Positions 23,637 through 33,704 of a stretch of 64,000 nt of DNA are shown piece after piece; within the stretch, counting starts at the first letter, position 1, and the number at the start of each line of letters is the position of its first letter. Origin of the DNA: Rotaria socialis (taxonomy: Eukaryota > Rotifera > Eurotatoria > Philodinida > Philodinidae); NCBI GenBank assembly GCA_905331475.1, contig CAJNYU010001258.1:69343-133342 (forward strand). Direction: 5' to 3'. The notes below the pieces were generated by a model that searched no databases, was not told the origin of the DNA, and saw only the letters and a program-made list of their open reading frames with translations. The position numbers were made by a program, and so were the translations under genes.

Positions 23637-25844
23637 CACTCTAAATAAAAAGCGTTTCCCCGGAAACCGAAATCACTTCGGAAACCCTTTCGGAAACTCA
23701 TAAACGTATCCGGAAAGGTTTTCGGCTCTAAGCTGAGGTTTTGAACTAACCTTACTGGTTTCCGAGTTCCCCGAAACGGTTCGGCTTTCGAGAATTCGGA
23801 TAGGAAACCTTTAACAGTTCTCTCGGAAATCATCAAACAATTTTCGAAACCCAAAAGTTATCCTCGGAAACCTTTTTTGTTTTGAAAACCTTCCCGGAAA
23901 CTTAAAGCGTTTCGTCAGCAACCTTTCGGTTTTCGACAACTTTTTTTCGGGAACCTTTTCGGTTTCTGGGGATCGTAAACGTTGAAAGCGTATGCCAGAA
24001 TACTAGCTTGTTTTCCGAACATATCTCGAAAACCCTTCGAGATTTCCAAAGTTTTAGAAACCTATGAGTTTCCGAGGAAATGTCTCGGAAACCCATTAAA
24101 CATAGTGGAAAACCGAACTAGTATTAAAATTTCATCTTTCTCATTTTCACATTGCCATCGTATAATTTACATTTTTAGGTGTTAATCGGCAGCTATAACA
24201 GAAATCGTCTTCACTCTCAAAAAAAAGGTGTCATATGGAACTATTTATTGTTCTAGCCAAGATACTGAACCTTTTAAGGTTTCACTCGTTTATTAATAAA
24301 CAACCGAGGGTTCTAGCTAGTTTAAAGAGCCATATCAGATCTTCGATAGTTCCCAATGTTTGGAAAGGTTCCGCCCTACACGATTTTTGTTTTGTTCAAC
24401 CATTTCTGCAAAGATGGTTCTGACTTGAACCAAGGTACGATAATTTCCGAACGTGATTTCAGTAATATACATCACGAATAAGTTATCGAGGTGTAGGAAT
24501 CCAACTCCGGCAACACTTTTTCAATCCGAGCTCCCATTGGTCAGAAACTGGGTCCATCAAAAAATCGAGTGCTGTAAAATTAGATATTTCATTTCAACTC
24601 CGATCAGAATTCTGATTGAAGTTTGAGATAATTTATCGAGATCCAAGAATCCGAATCCGACATCATCGATACCGAGCCTGAGAATCCGAGTCGGATTGAT
24701 GGATATGGGTAGGTGCGTCTCAATAATCAATTCTATAGTAAGTTATAACTTATAAAATGCGCTTATTCTTTTATCCATTTTCATATATCACAATTATCAA
24801 TAGGAAGTAATGTCGATCTGGTAAAATGAAGTCAATATTTTCTTTATTTAGGTATGTAGCAATAATCAATTGATATGCAAGTTCTATATGATAAAATGAA
24901 TTAATATTTTTTTTCTATTTAGGTATATGTGAATAATTGATCTCATTGTAAGTTCAATCTTACACTATTAGTGATTCCTCTTGTTTTTTGTTTAGGATCG
25001 TGCCAATAACAAGTAACGGCGATTGCCCTTTCGTGCGAATAAAGGAGAAAGAGCTGGCTCGTATTCTGCTCACAGCAAACTCAGGTGAATATAACACATA
25101 CGGTTTAGTGGTTTAGCATAGAAATGAAGATTAAGGATAGGATTCAGGGTGAAAGATAGAAATTAAGTTAAGGTTAGAATTTAGGTTAAGGATAGAAATT
25201 AGGGTTAAGGATAGAATTAAGGGTTAAGATTAGAATTAAAGGGTAAGGATAGAAATAAGGGCTAAGATTAGAATTTAGATCAAGGATAGAGATAGTGGTT
25301 AAGAATAGAATTTAAGTTACGGTTAGAATTAAGGGCTAAGGTTATAATATAGGTTAAGGATAGAAATTAGAGTTAAGGATAGAATTAAGAGTTAAGATTA
25401 GAATTAAGGGTTAAGGATAGAAATTAGGGTTAAAGTTAGAATTAAGGGTTATGGATAGAAATACGTGGTTAAATATGAAATTAACGGCTGGATATAACAT
25501 TAGTGGCGAGTACTAGACTAATTGAGTGTGGTGGACTACATGCTACCACTCTAGAACCATTTCTGGAAGAAAAAGGAAGAGGTTCCAGCTAGAACCAGGT
25601 TTTGCTTGAAACTTAAATGGTTCTGAAAATGGTACCCAAATCTAGAACCCCAAAAGGTGCCCGAAGTATCCGAAACCTTCAACAGGTTTTCGGCGTCGAC
25701 AACTTTCTCGATTGCTTGTGAGGGTTTCAGATAAGTTTCCGAATGCTCGGAAACCCATTCCCGGAAACCTATAAAGGGTTTCATACAGTGACAAACCCGG
25801 AAACCTCCTATTCGCTTCCCAGAAAGCGGATTTCATTTAGAGTT
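23637..25844. mobile_element. Nested 2.2-kb element inserted at the intron-1 acceptor of the transposase
   Basis: It begins CACTCTAAATAAAAAGCG and ends GCGGATTTCATTTAGAGTT, so the ends are inverted. It is flanked by TA on both sides (23635-23636, 25845-25846). Both ends are saturated with GGAAACC/GGTTTCC. The interior is itself composite: a GAACC/GGTTC patch (24211-24430), a CCGA/TCCGA patch (24480-24700) and the satellite at 25110-25490. No transposase is seen. Confidence 0.7.
25110..25490 (+). repeat. Degenerate 18-20 bp tandem repeat (TTAGGGTTAAGGATAGAA)
   Basis: About 20 units of GGGTTAAGGATAGAATTA with scattered substitutions lie inside the nested element. It resembles the animal telomere unit TTAGGG within a longer unit, but this is probably coincidence. 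Confidence 0.8.
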
Positions 25845-26619
25845 TACTTGATAAAAAAAAACATTTTTGTCAACAATTATGAAATCCATTTTTCTCATTA
25901 CCGATTCTGTATTCGAAACCACATTATGGTCAGCTAATTCTTCTTCGATACGCGAAAAGATATTTCCAAACTCGGGATATCTGCTTTTCCAATCGTAATA
26001 AGCCGTGCGGCATGTATTGCAAATTTTAGTTTCTGGAGTGACGGTTGTCATTGTTCTGATTGACATGAATAAACGTGAACATGAACTCTTCAAAGATCTC
26101 ACAGCGGAAGATCGGTAAAGAAGCAAGCCACAAGGGCAATATTCATGCGGCATAGTTCTATGCTTTTTATTTTCAATAAATTTTATAAAGTTATGAATAG
26201 ACTTAACATACCACGTGTACTAGTTCAATTTATTTCCTTCGCTCAAACACGTGTTTATATCACAGGGTATATCCATACGCACATATAAAATATGCGTAAT
26301 TTTTCCTCATCACGAATAAAAATACTACCAAAGTAAATGTTTCATTTTCACAATTCCCTACCATTATCCCAACGATTGTTCATGTTCTAATAGTACTATT
26401 AATAAGCTATTAAATGATATATAATATGCGATGGCAGACCCTTTCTACAATCTATAACTAGCAGTACTAATATCAGAAAATATTAACAAATAAGCAAATT
26501 TATGTAATATCATTCCTATGACACCATAGTGGCCAATTTATTTTCTTCAACATTTGTTCATATTCTATTACAACTTTTCATAAGCCATTAAATGATAGAT
26601 AATATACGGTGGTGAACTG

Positions 26620-26817
26620 TTTTTTTTGAGGATTTTTTGCTACCAAATGTGGATATACTCAAGTACAGTATAATTGGGACCTACGTTAGATTCCACTCTT
26701 TGAGTAAGTGTTTTTTTTTGGTTTTAGAAGCTTCCTTGTACCTTATATGATCGTTTTGTGAGAAAAAATTCGAAGTTTTCGAGGGGGTCAATTTCACCTC
26801 AAAACGTCCCCCCTCCT
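26620..26817. repeat. Outer long inverted repeat, right copy
   Basis: The complement of 18809-19008, ending ACGTCCCCCCTCC. It lies 88 bases right of the DDE transposon end and directly before a MULE-type coding fragment. Confidence 0.8.
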
Positions 26818-26840
26818 TTCAAATATGCTTGTCTTTCTTA

Positions 26841-27188
26841 GGAACTTGTCGAAAACAGCCTCAATTCGATCATAAATTATGGAATTTTCATGATCGTGTC
26901 GTCGCTACTGTACCTCGATCCAATAATTCGGTTGAAGGCTGGCACAATGCTGTCGCTAATCGCGCCGCAATAAGTCATCTAACTATCGTGAAACTGGAAG
27001 AAAAAAATCGTCGTGAACAAGCAAAATTTGAAGTGGACATGGCGAAGATTCTTCAAGGCCACGATATCAAGACGAAGAAAGCCTGCTATCGAAAAATGGA
27101 CGAGCGTATTACTCTATTGGTCAACTCATTCAGTTCAACTCAATTGGATCAATTCTTAAAAAATATAGCAGCTAACGTTACTCTATAG
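26841..27188 (+). pseudogene. C-terminal fragment of a MULE/FLYWCH-type transposase
   Basis: TTTCTTAG (26834-26841 region) looks like a 3' splice site. It is followed by about 115 residues including LWNFHDRV and PRSNNSVEGWHNAVAN, which match the conserved region after the MULE catalytic domain in animal FLYWCH/MULE proteins. The catalytic domain is absent, and no upstream exon is found across the outer repeat. It may be the remnant of the element that supplied the long outer inverted repeats, or an older gene into which they inserted. Confidence 0.55.
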
Positions 27189-27242
27189 GTATTTTTTCTT
27201 TAAATTACTTACTGTTAGGTAGTGGAGCTGTAATTGGTCCAC

Positions 27243-27370
27243 TATCTTTCTCTTTTCTTTCTCTTTCTCTTTCTCTTTCTCTTTCTTTCTTTCTTTCTTT
27301 CGTTTCTTCTCTCTTCTTTACTTTCGTTTTCTCTTCTTTCGTTTCTTTGTTTCTTCTTTTTTTCTCACGC
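27243..27370. repeat. CTTT/CTTTCT microsatellite
   Basis: A pyrimidine tract of TTTCTC and CTTT units directly follows the MULE fragment, with further TTTCTTT patches to about 27500. Confidence 0.85.
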
Positions 27371-29125
27371 GTATATCTCTATATATTCCTTTGTTTATGT
27401 TTGAAATAAACAGTTATGTATTTTCCACGCCTAGTCTAGATAGACTAACACTTTCTTTCTTTAAATTATTTCTTTTTCTTTAGATTATTTTCTTTTCTGC
27501 TTTTTTTTCTGAATTTGTTCATTAGTATATTATGTATTGTTCTCAAAATAAACAAATATTAACTCATCAATTTTTTATCTTTCAATAAAAAAAGAATTAG
27601 CTAAGAGAGAAGATGCAAAGAATGGATAGAGTTGAGCATAGTGAAAGAAATTTATCTCCAATGAACAGAACGGAAGAAATTTATTTGCGACGAAGTGAAC
27701 GCGACGACATGAGCGCGACGATGTGTGCGGTCACCACGAAAATAAGAAGCAGTGAGATTAGAGTCACACTTCATTGACTCAGGTAAACATTTTATGTTGA
27801 AAAAAAAATAAAAAACATGTAACGTCTATATATACAAAGTAATAACTCGTGCAGACTCACATTAAAAAATAAGCATTCTGATATCGACTGGTAAGTAGTC
27901 TTATTCGATCATCGATATTTTCACATTAGCGATGTGTTTGATTTTTACAATGTAGCAGTGTAGATAATAATGACAGCAAAAATGAGGCAAGATAAACATA
28001 CATTTGTGTTTAATATGAAGATATTGAAAAGACTGAGATAGGAAGTGTTACAGAAGCCCCGCTGTAACTTAAATCAATTCACAAAATAGAAATTTATGTT
28101 TCTATTTAACCAATCAGCAAGAAATTCTCGATTTTCGATTCCTAATGTGAGTCTTAATCTTTTCTTTATTATTCATTTTTTTTCCTATTTATACTATACA
28201 AATCACACACACACAAAAGAGAGAGAGAGAGAAGAAACAAAGGAAGAAAAAGCATTTGTTTCTTTGACTAGACTATTTTGTATATAAAAATGATGATGCA
28301 TCATTCTATAAATGCACTTAAAGGCCAGTCGAAGAAATGATGACATTATTTACGCCGTCACGCACGGGAGAAAATAAGACACAATAGAGAGATATGTAGG
28401 GAGAGGAAAGAAAGAATGAAAAAGAGCAGTTGACGTATGTGCATCTCGAGTTGGATTGTACATATAAGTGTGGCAGGCGAGTTTGGAATTTAGTTGAGTT
28501 TGGAATAGCTTTTTCTTAATTTTTTTAATAGAATTTTTGTTGAGATCTGCCTTTAGAGAATTTTGTATTGATAATTATTCCTTCCATCTTTTTACAAGGT
28601 TTTCATATAAACTCAACTCTCTGTACATTTGTTAAACTATGGGGACATGGGGACATTGAATTTCTCTGAGAAAAATAAATTTTTTTATTTATACAATTTT
28701 TATAAATTAAATATAAAAATGTACTAAGCATCCTTGTAATACCATCTGATGATTAATTCAGAGGAGATTAATTATATTATGACTCATACCGGTAGAATTT
28801 AAACAAAACAAAAAATGTTTTATTATTATTATACATAAAGCACAAGGTAATCATTTACCTATAATTTCTTTCATTGATTCGATTCAATTTAGTAGTAAAA
28901 TCTTTTTCCTTTTAAATATATTTTATTTTATGAAACACGAGCAGGGAAAAAAAGAAAGAAAAAAGAAATTCAAATAATTTTATTTCGTGCATTCCAATCT
29001 CAACTGAAATTCTCATGTCAACTGTGACACAAGAAATACATAACGTATAAAGATGAAACAAGAATGTACAAGAATAAATAAATAAATAACTTGTTAGAGT
29101 ACTGTCTAACACCTTCAATAGGGTT

Positions 29126-29188
29126 GAGGGTGTGGGGGGGGGGGTGCGTTTAATGCCATCATGGATTCACGCCCACACTCACACCCTT
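29126..29188. repeat. GT-rich telomere-like hairpin with G-run
   Basis: GAGGGTGTGGGGGGGGGGG facing CACGCCCACACTCACACCC, with a loop of about 20 bases. Confidence 0.6.
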
Positions 29189-29675
29189 AAAAAATTACAA
29201 TGATGATTCCAATCTTACGTTACAATAAGGCTGACTTCACAAACGTTCATTGGTACAAAATTCTATATGTTAGGGAAAATGTTAATTTCTGCTGTGGGAC
29301 CACTAGTTCCTTTGCAAATATTACAGTTTGTGATTGTAAAAAAGTTTAGATTAGCATAGAACGCAAAATTCCGAGTTAGAAATGGTGTTTTTCGCTGAGT
29401 TTTAGTTAATAATTATGCTAGGAGGGTCAAATAATCAAGAATGTGGTACAAATAGTGATTAGAGCTATTACACGAATAGAAACTTTTTGAGAGTTATCAC
29501 GGTAATATTCATCATCAGCGCTCCCAAATCTTGAAACTCTTGCGATTTTGACTGGTCAACAAAAATAATTGTATTTATGATACCTAAGGGGACCGCAGGC
29601 ACAAGAAGTGTCAATGTTGTTTTTCAAGGAATAAAGTAGACAAAAATGATCAGAGTCGATTGGGTATTCGATGGT

Positions 29676-29806
29676 ATACAAACGCTCACGCTCATGAGCG
29701 CTCATATGAGCGTGAGCATTGGCCGCTCACGCTCATGGAGAGCACGAGCGAAAACCGCTCGCTCACGCTTAAATGAGCGCTCATGAGCGTGAGCTGTACA
29801 CCCCTA
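29676..29806. repeat. GCTCACGCTCATGAGC-saturated short element
   Basis: The palindromic motif CTCATGAGCG and GCTCACGC recur about ten times in 130 bases. The left terminus is GTATACAAACGCTCACG; the right is GAGCTGTACACCCCTAG, resembling the TAGGGGTGTAC type of hAT end. No exact target duplication is visible. Confidence 0.6.
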
Positions 29807-30283
29807 GTCTAGTGAATGACTATGAAGAGTGCCAATCTTTTTATTTTTTTTATCTTACATGAGTATAGACAAGGGATATGAAATTTTTATTATTGATGTC
29901 TGGCCTAGAAGGGATCTATTCAGTATCTTGAGTGAATCGCTAGATTTGTTTTTGGAAATTGGTTTTGTTGATTTTCAATCTGCACTAAAAGTGAATATTC
30001 TTTATTGAGTCATTTACTAAAGATAACATTGAAGCATTTGTTATTTATGAAAAAGCATAAAAGACTATGTACACAAATACAAACCGCTTACGGTTTTGTA
30101 CGAAGTGCATGGAGCCTAACAATGCTTTAAGAAAAAATGTAACGTTATTTTAGGAAACTTGTAAAATCACCAGAAAGTGTAGAGAACTACAAATCGTTTC
30201 GTATAGTTTGTGCAAAGCCATCAATCACCCCTATTGTCAGCGTCCATGATAAATCACTTGGACGCTCACTTAGCATTCTATTA

Positions 30284-30357
30284 CGCCTTCTAGTCTAATT
30301 GGCTTAGGACAACTGCCCGGATAGCAGGAGGTGTGGGTTCGATCCCCACGAAGGTCA
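30284..30357 (+). tRNA. tRNA-like sequence, probably a pseudogene or SINE head
   Basis: A full cloverleaf can be drawn: acceptor CGCCTTC/GAAGGTC (six of seven pairs, one G-U), D arm GTC/GAC, anticodon arm CTGC/GCAG, a 4-base variable loop, and a perfect T arm GTGGG-TTCGATC-CCCAC. The pol III B box GGTTCGATCCC is intact. The anticodon loop is CCGGATA, so position 33 is C rather than the near-universal U, and GGA would imply serine without the long variable arm serine tRNAs have. This argues against a functional tRNA. Confidence 0.45.
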
Positions 30358-30407
30358 GCTTTGCCCCTCTCTTTCCATTCTTTCACTGTGTGCCCATCAG
30401 AAGCTAA

Positions 30408-30617
30408 TAGGACTATAACAGTTCGGAAACAGTTCCGAACTGGTGAACTGTTCAAACAGCTCTCTCAAACTGAGCTGAACTGCTTGAACAGTTCAGTTCA
30501 GCTCAAGAGAGCTGTCAGAACAGCTCTTTCGAACTTAGTTGAACTGTTTGAACAGTTCGGTTCAGCTCAAAAGAGCTGTTCGAACAGTTCTCGTGAGCTG
30601 GAGCTGTCGTACTCCTA
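30408..30617. repeat. GAACAGTTC/AGAGCTG-saturated short element
   Basis: The ends TAGGACTATAACAG and the complement of CTGTCGTACTCCTA are inverted copies with a few mismatches. AGCTAA occurs just outside both ends, a possible partial target duplication. The interior alternates GAACAGTTC, GTTCAGCTC and GAGCTG in both orientations. It lies 50 bases after the tRNA-like sequence. Confidence 0.6.
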
Positions 30618-31562
30618 GAGCTAACACCTATGAAACTGAAATCTTTCGTGGAAAATATACGAAACCATAAGATCAATAATATGAAGGCGAGAAGTTTAGT
30701 TCAAATAATTCTAAACCTTCTAATATTGTGCGAAACCTCTCATTACTCAGAATAAGAAGGACGGAACCTTTGATAAGAAATCGGAACCATCAGTCACTTT
30801 GTCGATATACTACGAAACTTTGTTTAATTTTGAGAAACTTATGATAGATTAGCATTTCAAGTGCGAAACCATAGACCAGTTTTCGGTACTAACAGAAAGT
30901 TCCGTTGAAAAATTGCAAAACCCTACCTTTTCTTCTGAACCTATAAAAGTTTTGCATAATAATTACGGAAAAGTGTTCACTTTACCGAACCTAAAACCGT
31001 TTAGATCAAATGTACTGAACCACTGAAGGTCGGTATTAAACCTATTTTTTTAGAGCGTAGGGTGTTGGTGTATGATCAGCACATGAACCCGCAGTTTCCC
31101 TCACACACTCAATAACTCAGACGGTTACCAACTCATATGGCTACAACTCAGATGCGATTAGTAAACTAATTAATTAGAATAAAGTTTTATATCAAGAATG
31201 AATTATGATAGATCTGGTATTTTTCGGTTAAGAATTCATTCGGCGAAAATGGACTAATTCCAATTCACTTCGAAACAATAAATACCCTCATGGGTGAATC
31301 CACGAATATCCAACCAATTTTTTGGAAAAAGCTTTTTCTTTATCGATTTTTTTGGTTCTAGTTAGCCCGGCAGTGGTCAGAAAACAGCATTGGCTGAAAA
31401 ACATTGCCGACTTTCCCCTAAAGTGAGCGACATTGGGAGCGTTTTCTAGGAACATCCAATGAGAGTCCTTCGAATTATTTCAAGATATTGCGCTCATATT
31501 TTGCGCATTAGTAAAGGATCACTAGACTAGCATAGCATCCAAAGGATTCTTCTTTTGATCAA

Positions 31563-31654
31563 GAGGGTGTGGGTGTTGGTGTTGATGTAAGTGGGCGCAG
31601 ATGTGCAGATTGGGTTTAGTCTTCTGTTCATATGCTCCCACACCCACACCCACC
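31563..31654. repeat. GT-rich telomere-like hairpin
   Basis: GAGGGTGTGGGTGTTGGTG faces CCCACACCCACACCCACC across a loop of about 55 bases. Confidence 0.6.
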
Positions 31655-31925
31655 AAGAGTAGTACATGATAGCATTCCACTACTTTTTATCACAATGTTT
31701 AGGAGAAAAAGCCCTTTCTGTTGATATATAATTCACTTGGGTTCAATGTAAAAAGTAACCTTGGGCCCAAATGGCTTCTTATCCGCCCCTGTCCTTCAAT
31801 CTTAAACTCAACATATCATTAAAAATAGTTAGTTTCGCATTAATCTAAGTGATTCTCGAATTCATTTTTGTACTAAAAATTTATTTGTACCATAAGTTCA
31901 ATTACTTTTGATTAACACTTCCAAT

Positions 31926-32532
31926 GAGGGAACATATCCAGGTATCGGAACAATTTTGAGTCGGGACTTAGTGCATCTTATAGACCTCGGCAAAGCATGT
32001 CTACCGTAAGAAAAATTCGAGCTCATGGCTTGTTCCTGGCGAGATATTGTGGTTTTGGTCAATTTTCTTCATAAGACTACTTTTCCAGCGCAACCTTATT
32101 TTCAAGATGAAACTTTGCCCACATAAAGACCTCAGCTAAATTAGCTTGCAGAAAAAAATTTAAGGACTTTTCGACGAAGTCTCTTCGAAATATGAAGACT
32201 TCAAAAAATCGATGCTGTATGCATTGTATACACACTGTCAGTGGAAAAGAGTCTATATTTTGAAGAGACTTCGTCGAAAAGTTTTTAAATTTTGTTTTGC
32301 AAGCTAGTCTGGCTGAGATCTTTATGTAGGCGAAGTTTCATGTTGAAAATTTGAAAATAAGGTTGTGCTGGAGAAGTAGGGTCCTATAAAGAAAATAGAC
32401 CAAAACCTCAATATCTCGCGAAGAACAAGACATGGACCCAAACTCTTTTTAAGGTAGACCTAGTTCACCGAGATCTATAAAATACACCAAGTCTTGACTC
32501 AAAATCGTTCCCACACCTGGATATGTTCTCTC
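31926..32532. repeat. Foldback element, two ~300-bp inverted arms
   Basis: The left arm starts GAGGGAACATATCCAGGT and the right arm ends ACCTGGATATGTTCTCTC. The arms align over almost their full length at about 80-85%, meeting near 32230. No coding content; a hairpin-type non-autonomous element. Confidence 0.8.
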
Positions 32533-32698
32533 GTAAGTAAATATTGCTCAAAATGCCTAAACAATTTTTATTTCTATACAAATAATTATTTTATGATAGG
32601 CTAAATATAACTTAGAGTACATGACGTAGTATTTCATGATGCCTATGCATATCCAGAAGTTAGTTTCTTGATCGCATGGTTCAATCGTCTGAATACTA

Positions 32699-32983
32699 CA
32701 CTGAAAAAAAAATAGCACCACACGGAACCAAGAAAGTTTCGAATTTTCTCACTGAACTTTAAAATGGTTTCGCAGGCACTACGAAACTTAAAAAGGGTTT
32801 CGAGATTTGAAATGAATTCTGAACCTTTTTTAGGTTTCGTAGGTTTTCCACAAAACCTTCGAAAAAGTTTCCTGGACTCTTGATAATAATTTTGAGACTA
32901 TCTTGGGCTTTTACGAAACCTTTTTGAGGGTTTAGAATTCGTTTCAAAAATGGTTCCGTATAGTGCTATTTTTTTTCCCAGTG
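32699..32983. repeat. 285-bp TA-flanked element saturated with GGTTTCG
   Basis: It starts CACTGAAAAAAAAATAGCAC and ends GTGCTATTTTTTTTCCCAGTG, with TA on both sides (32697-32698, 32984-32985). The interior repeats GAAACCTT/AAGGTTTC and GGTTCC in both orientations. TA duplication suggests mobilisation by a Tc1/mariner-type transposase. Confidence 0.75.
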
Positions 32984-33704
32984 TAGGTAAGTGACAACTT
33001 GGTTCATATTTTAGACTCTAATAGCTTTAATTACACATTTCAAAAGAGAGAAGCCTGAATTCAACCGCAGTTCGCAATATGTGACGCCACAAATGTCCTC
33101 ATATATTTGATTAGACTCGCTTTTTGACGACCGTCAAGACGAGGATTCATGGCACGACCACCAATTGAGTATTCAAGGCGTGAGATATGGACTATAACTC
33201 ATTTTGGTCTAGTGCTGTACGAGGACGTTTTGAGAAAAAGATTAGACACGATACAACGACACAACTAGAAATAACATTGGACTATTTACCTGTTCTTTGC
33301 TCTCAAGGGCATGAAAAAAGAACGTTTTTGAGTAGGAACTTTTGAGACACCCTGTAGATTTGTCATCTCATTACTTAAACGAAATATTTATTAACTGTTA
33401 CCAGACGTTCCCATTAAAAGCATAATCGGTAGAAATCTTTGACTTATCGCAAAAATCGCTTTAAAGCAGTGAAATCTTCCTTTCCTATGATCGCTTAAAC
33501 ATAAAAACGCGCTAAAAAAACTATTAATCTTAGACTATTTTAACGCGTTTTCGCTAACTAATCATACATGTCTAACTGTTTGTATTTTGAGATGTTTAAA
33601 CACCGCATTTGCTGTTTGATTGTCTGTCTGGGTCAGCATCAAGGATCGAGAAAGAATTGCACAAAATGGGTATGTAGCAAATTTGAAATTTGTTTTCGAT
33701 TAAG

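Larger units (their letters stand above)
21466..26153 (-). pseudogene. DDE_Tnp_4-type transposase, multi-exon, inactivated
   Basis: Exon 1 (26153-25902) has paired zinc-type cysteines (CPCG, CNTC). Exon 2 is 23633-23515. Exon 3 starts at 23464 (CCVCR) and runs to the VDGTY motif, with donor at 22777. The next exon carries RSLLKPMRIVSTTGYI and NNDA; the next (from about 22477) carries DRGFRDS and the glutamate segment RWVVEAVNARLKQF. A last part (21858-21466) has GCYSHVASAIWFL, a SWIM-like zinc segment common at the C-terminus of these proteins. Breaks: the frame changes near 23085-23110 before the SNRSIRTALALL segment, and a stop codon (TAA) directly precedes the LKRPRSY segment near 21859. 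It would cut and paste the element if intact. Splice sites between later exons are approximate. Confidence 0.75.
21196..26532. mobile_element. DDE transposon, 5.3 kb, ~70-bp terminal inverted repeats
   Basis: The left end starts CCACTATGGTGTCATAGG and the right end is its complement; similarity continues for about 70 bases (to CTGATATTAGT on the left). The minus strand carries a DDE_Tnp_4-like transposase gene. Intron space of that gene is occupied by a second element (23637-25844). No clear target duplication is visible (flanks GGTGA and CCAAT). The family is probably PIF/Harbinger or ISL2EU-like. Confidence 0.85.
27371..30283. other. Intergenic, no gene supported
   Basis: AT-rich DNA with an ACAC/GAGA microsatellite at 28205-28235, a GT hairpin (29126-29188) and a GCTCACGCTCAT-saturated element (29676-29806). 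No coding exon is seen. Confidence 0.55.
30618..33704. other. Intergenic with several small elements, no gene
   Basis: A GAAACC/GGTTTC-rich patch (30640-31050) is followed by a GT hairpin (31563-31654), a 0.6-kb foldback (31926-32532) and a TA-flanked element (32699-32983). The final stretch precedes the GH2 gene, with a candidate start ATG at 33666. Confidence 0.55.

Noticed and set aside
25110..25490. Interstitial telomere of the TTAGGG type
   Set aside because: The unit is 18-20 bp and diverged, lies within a nested transposon, and the telomere-like signal in this genome is TGTGGG instead.
30331..30618. 95-codon open frame over the tRNA-like sequence and the GAACAGTTC island
   Set aside because: Produced by the short repeat, not by protein selection.
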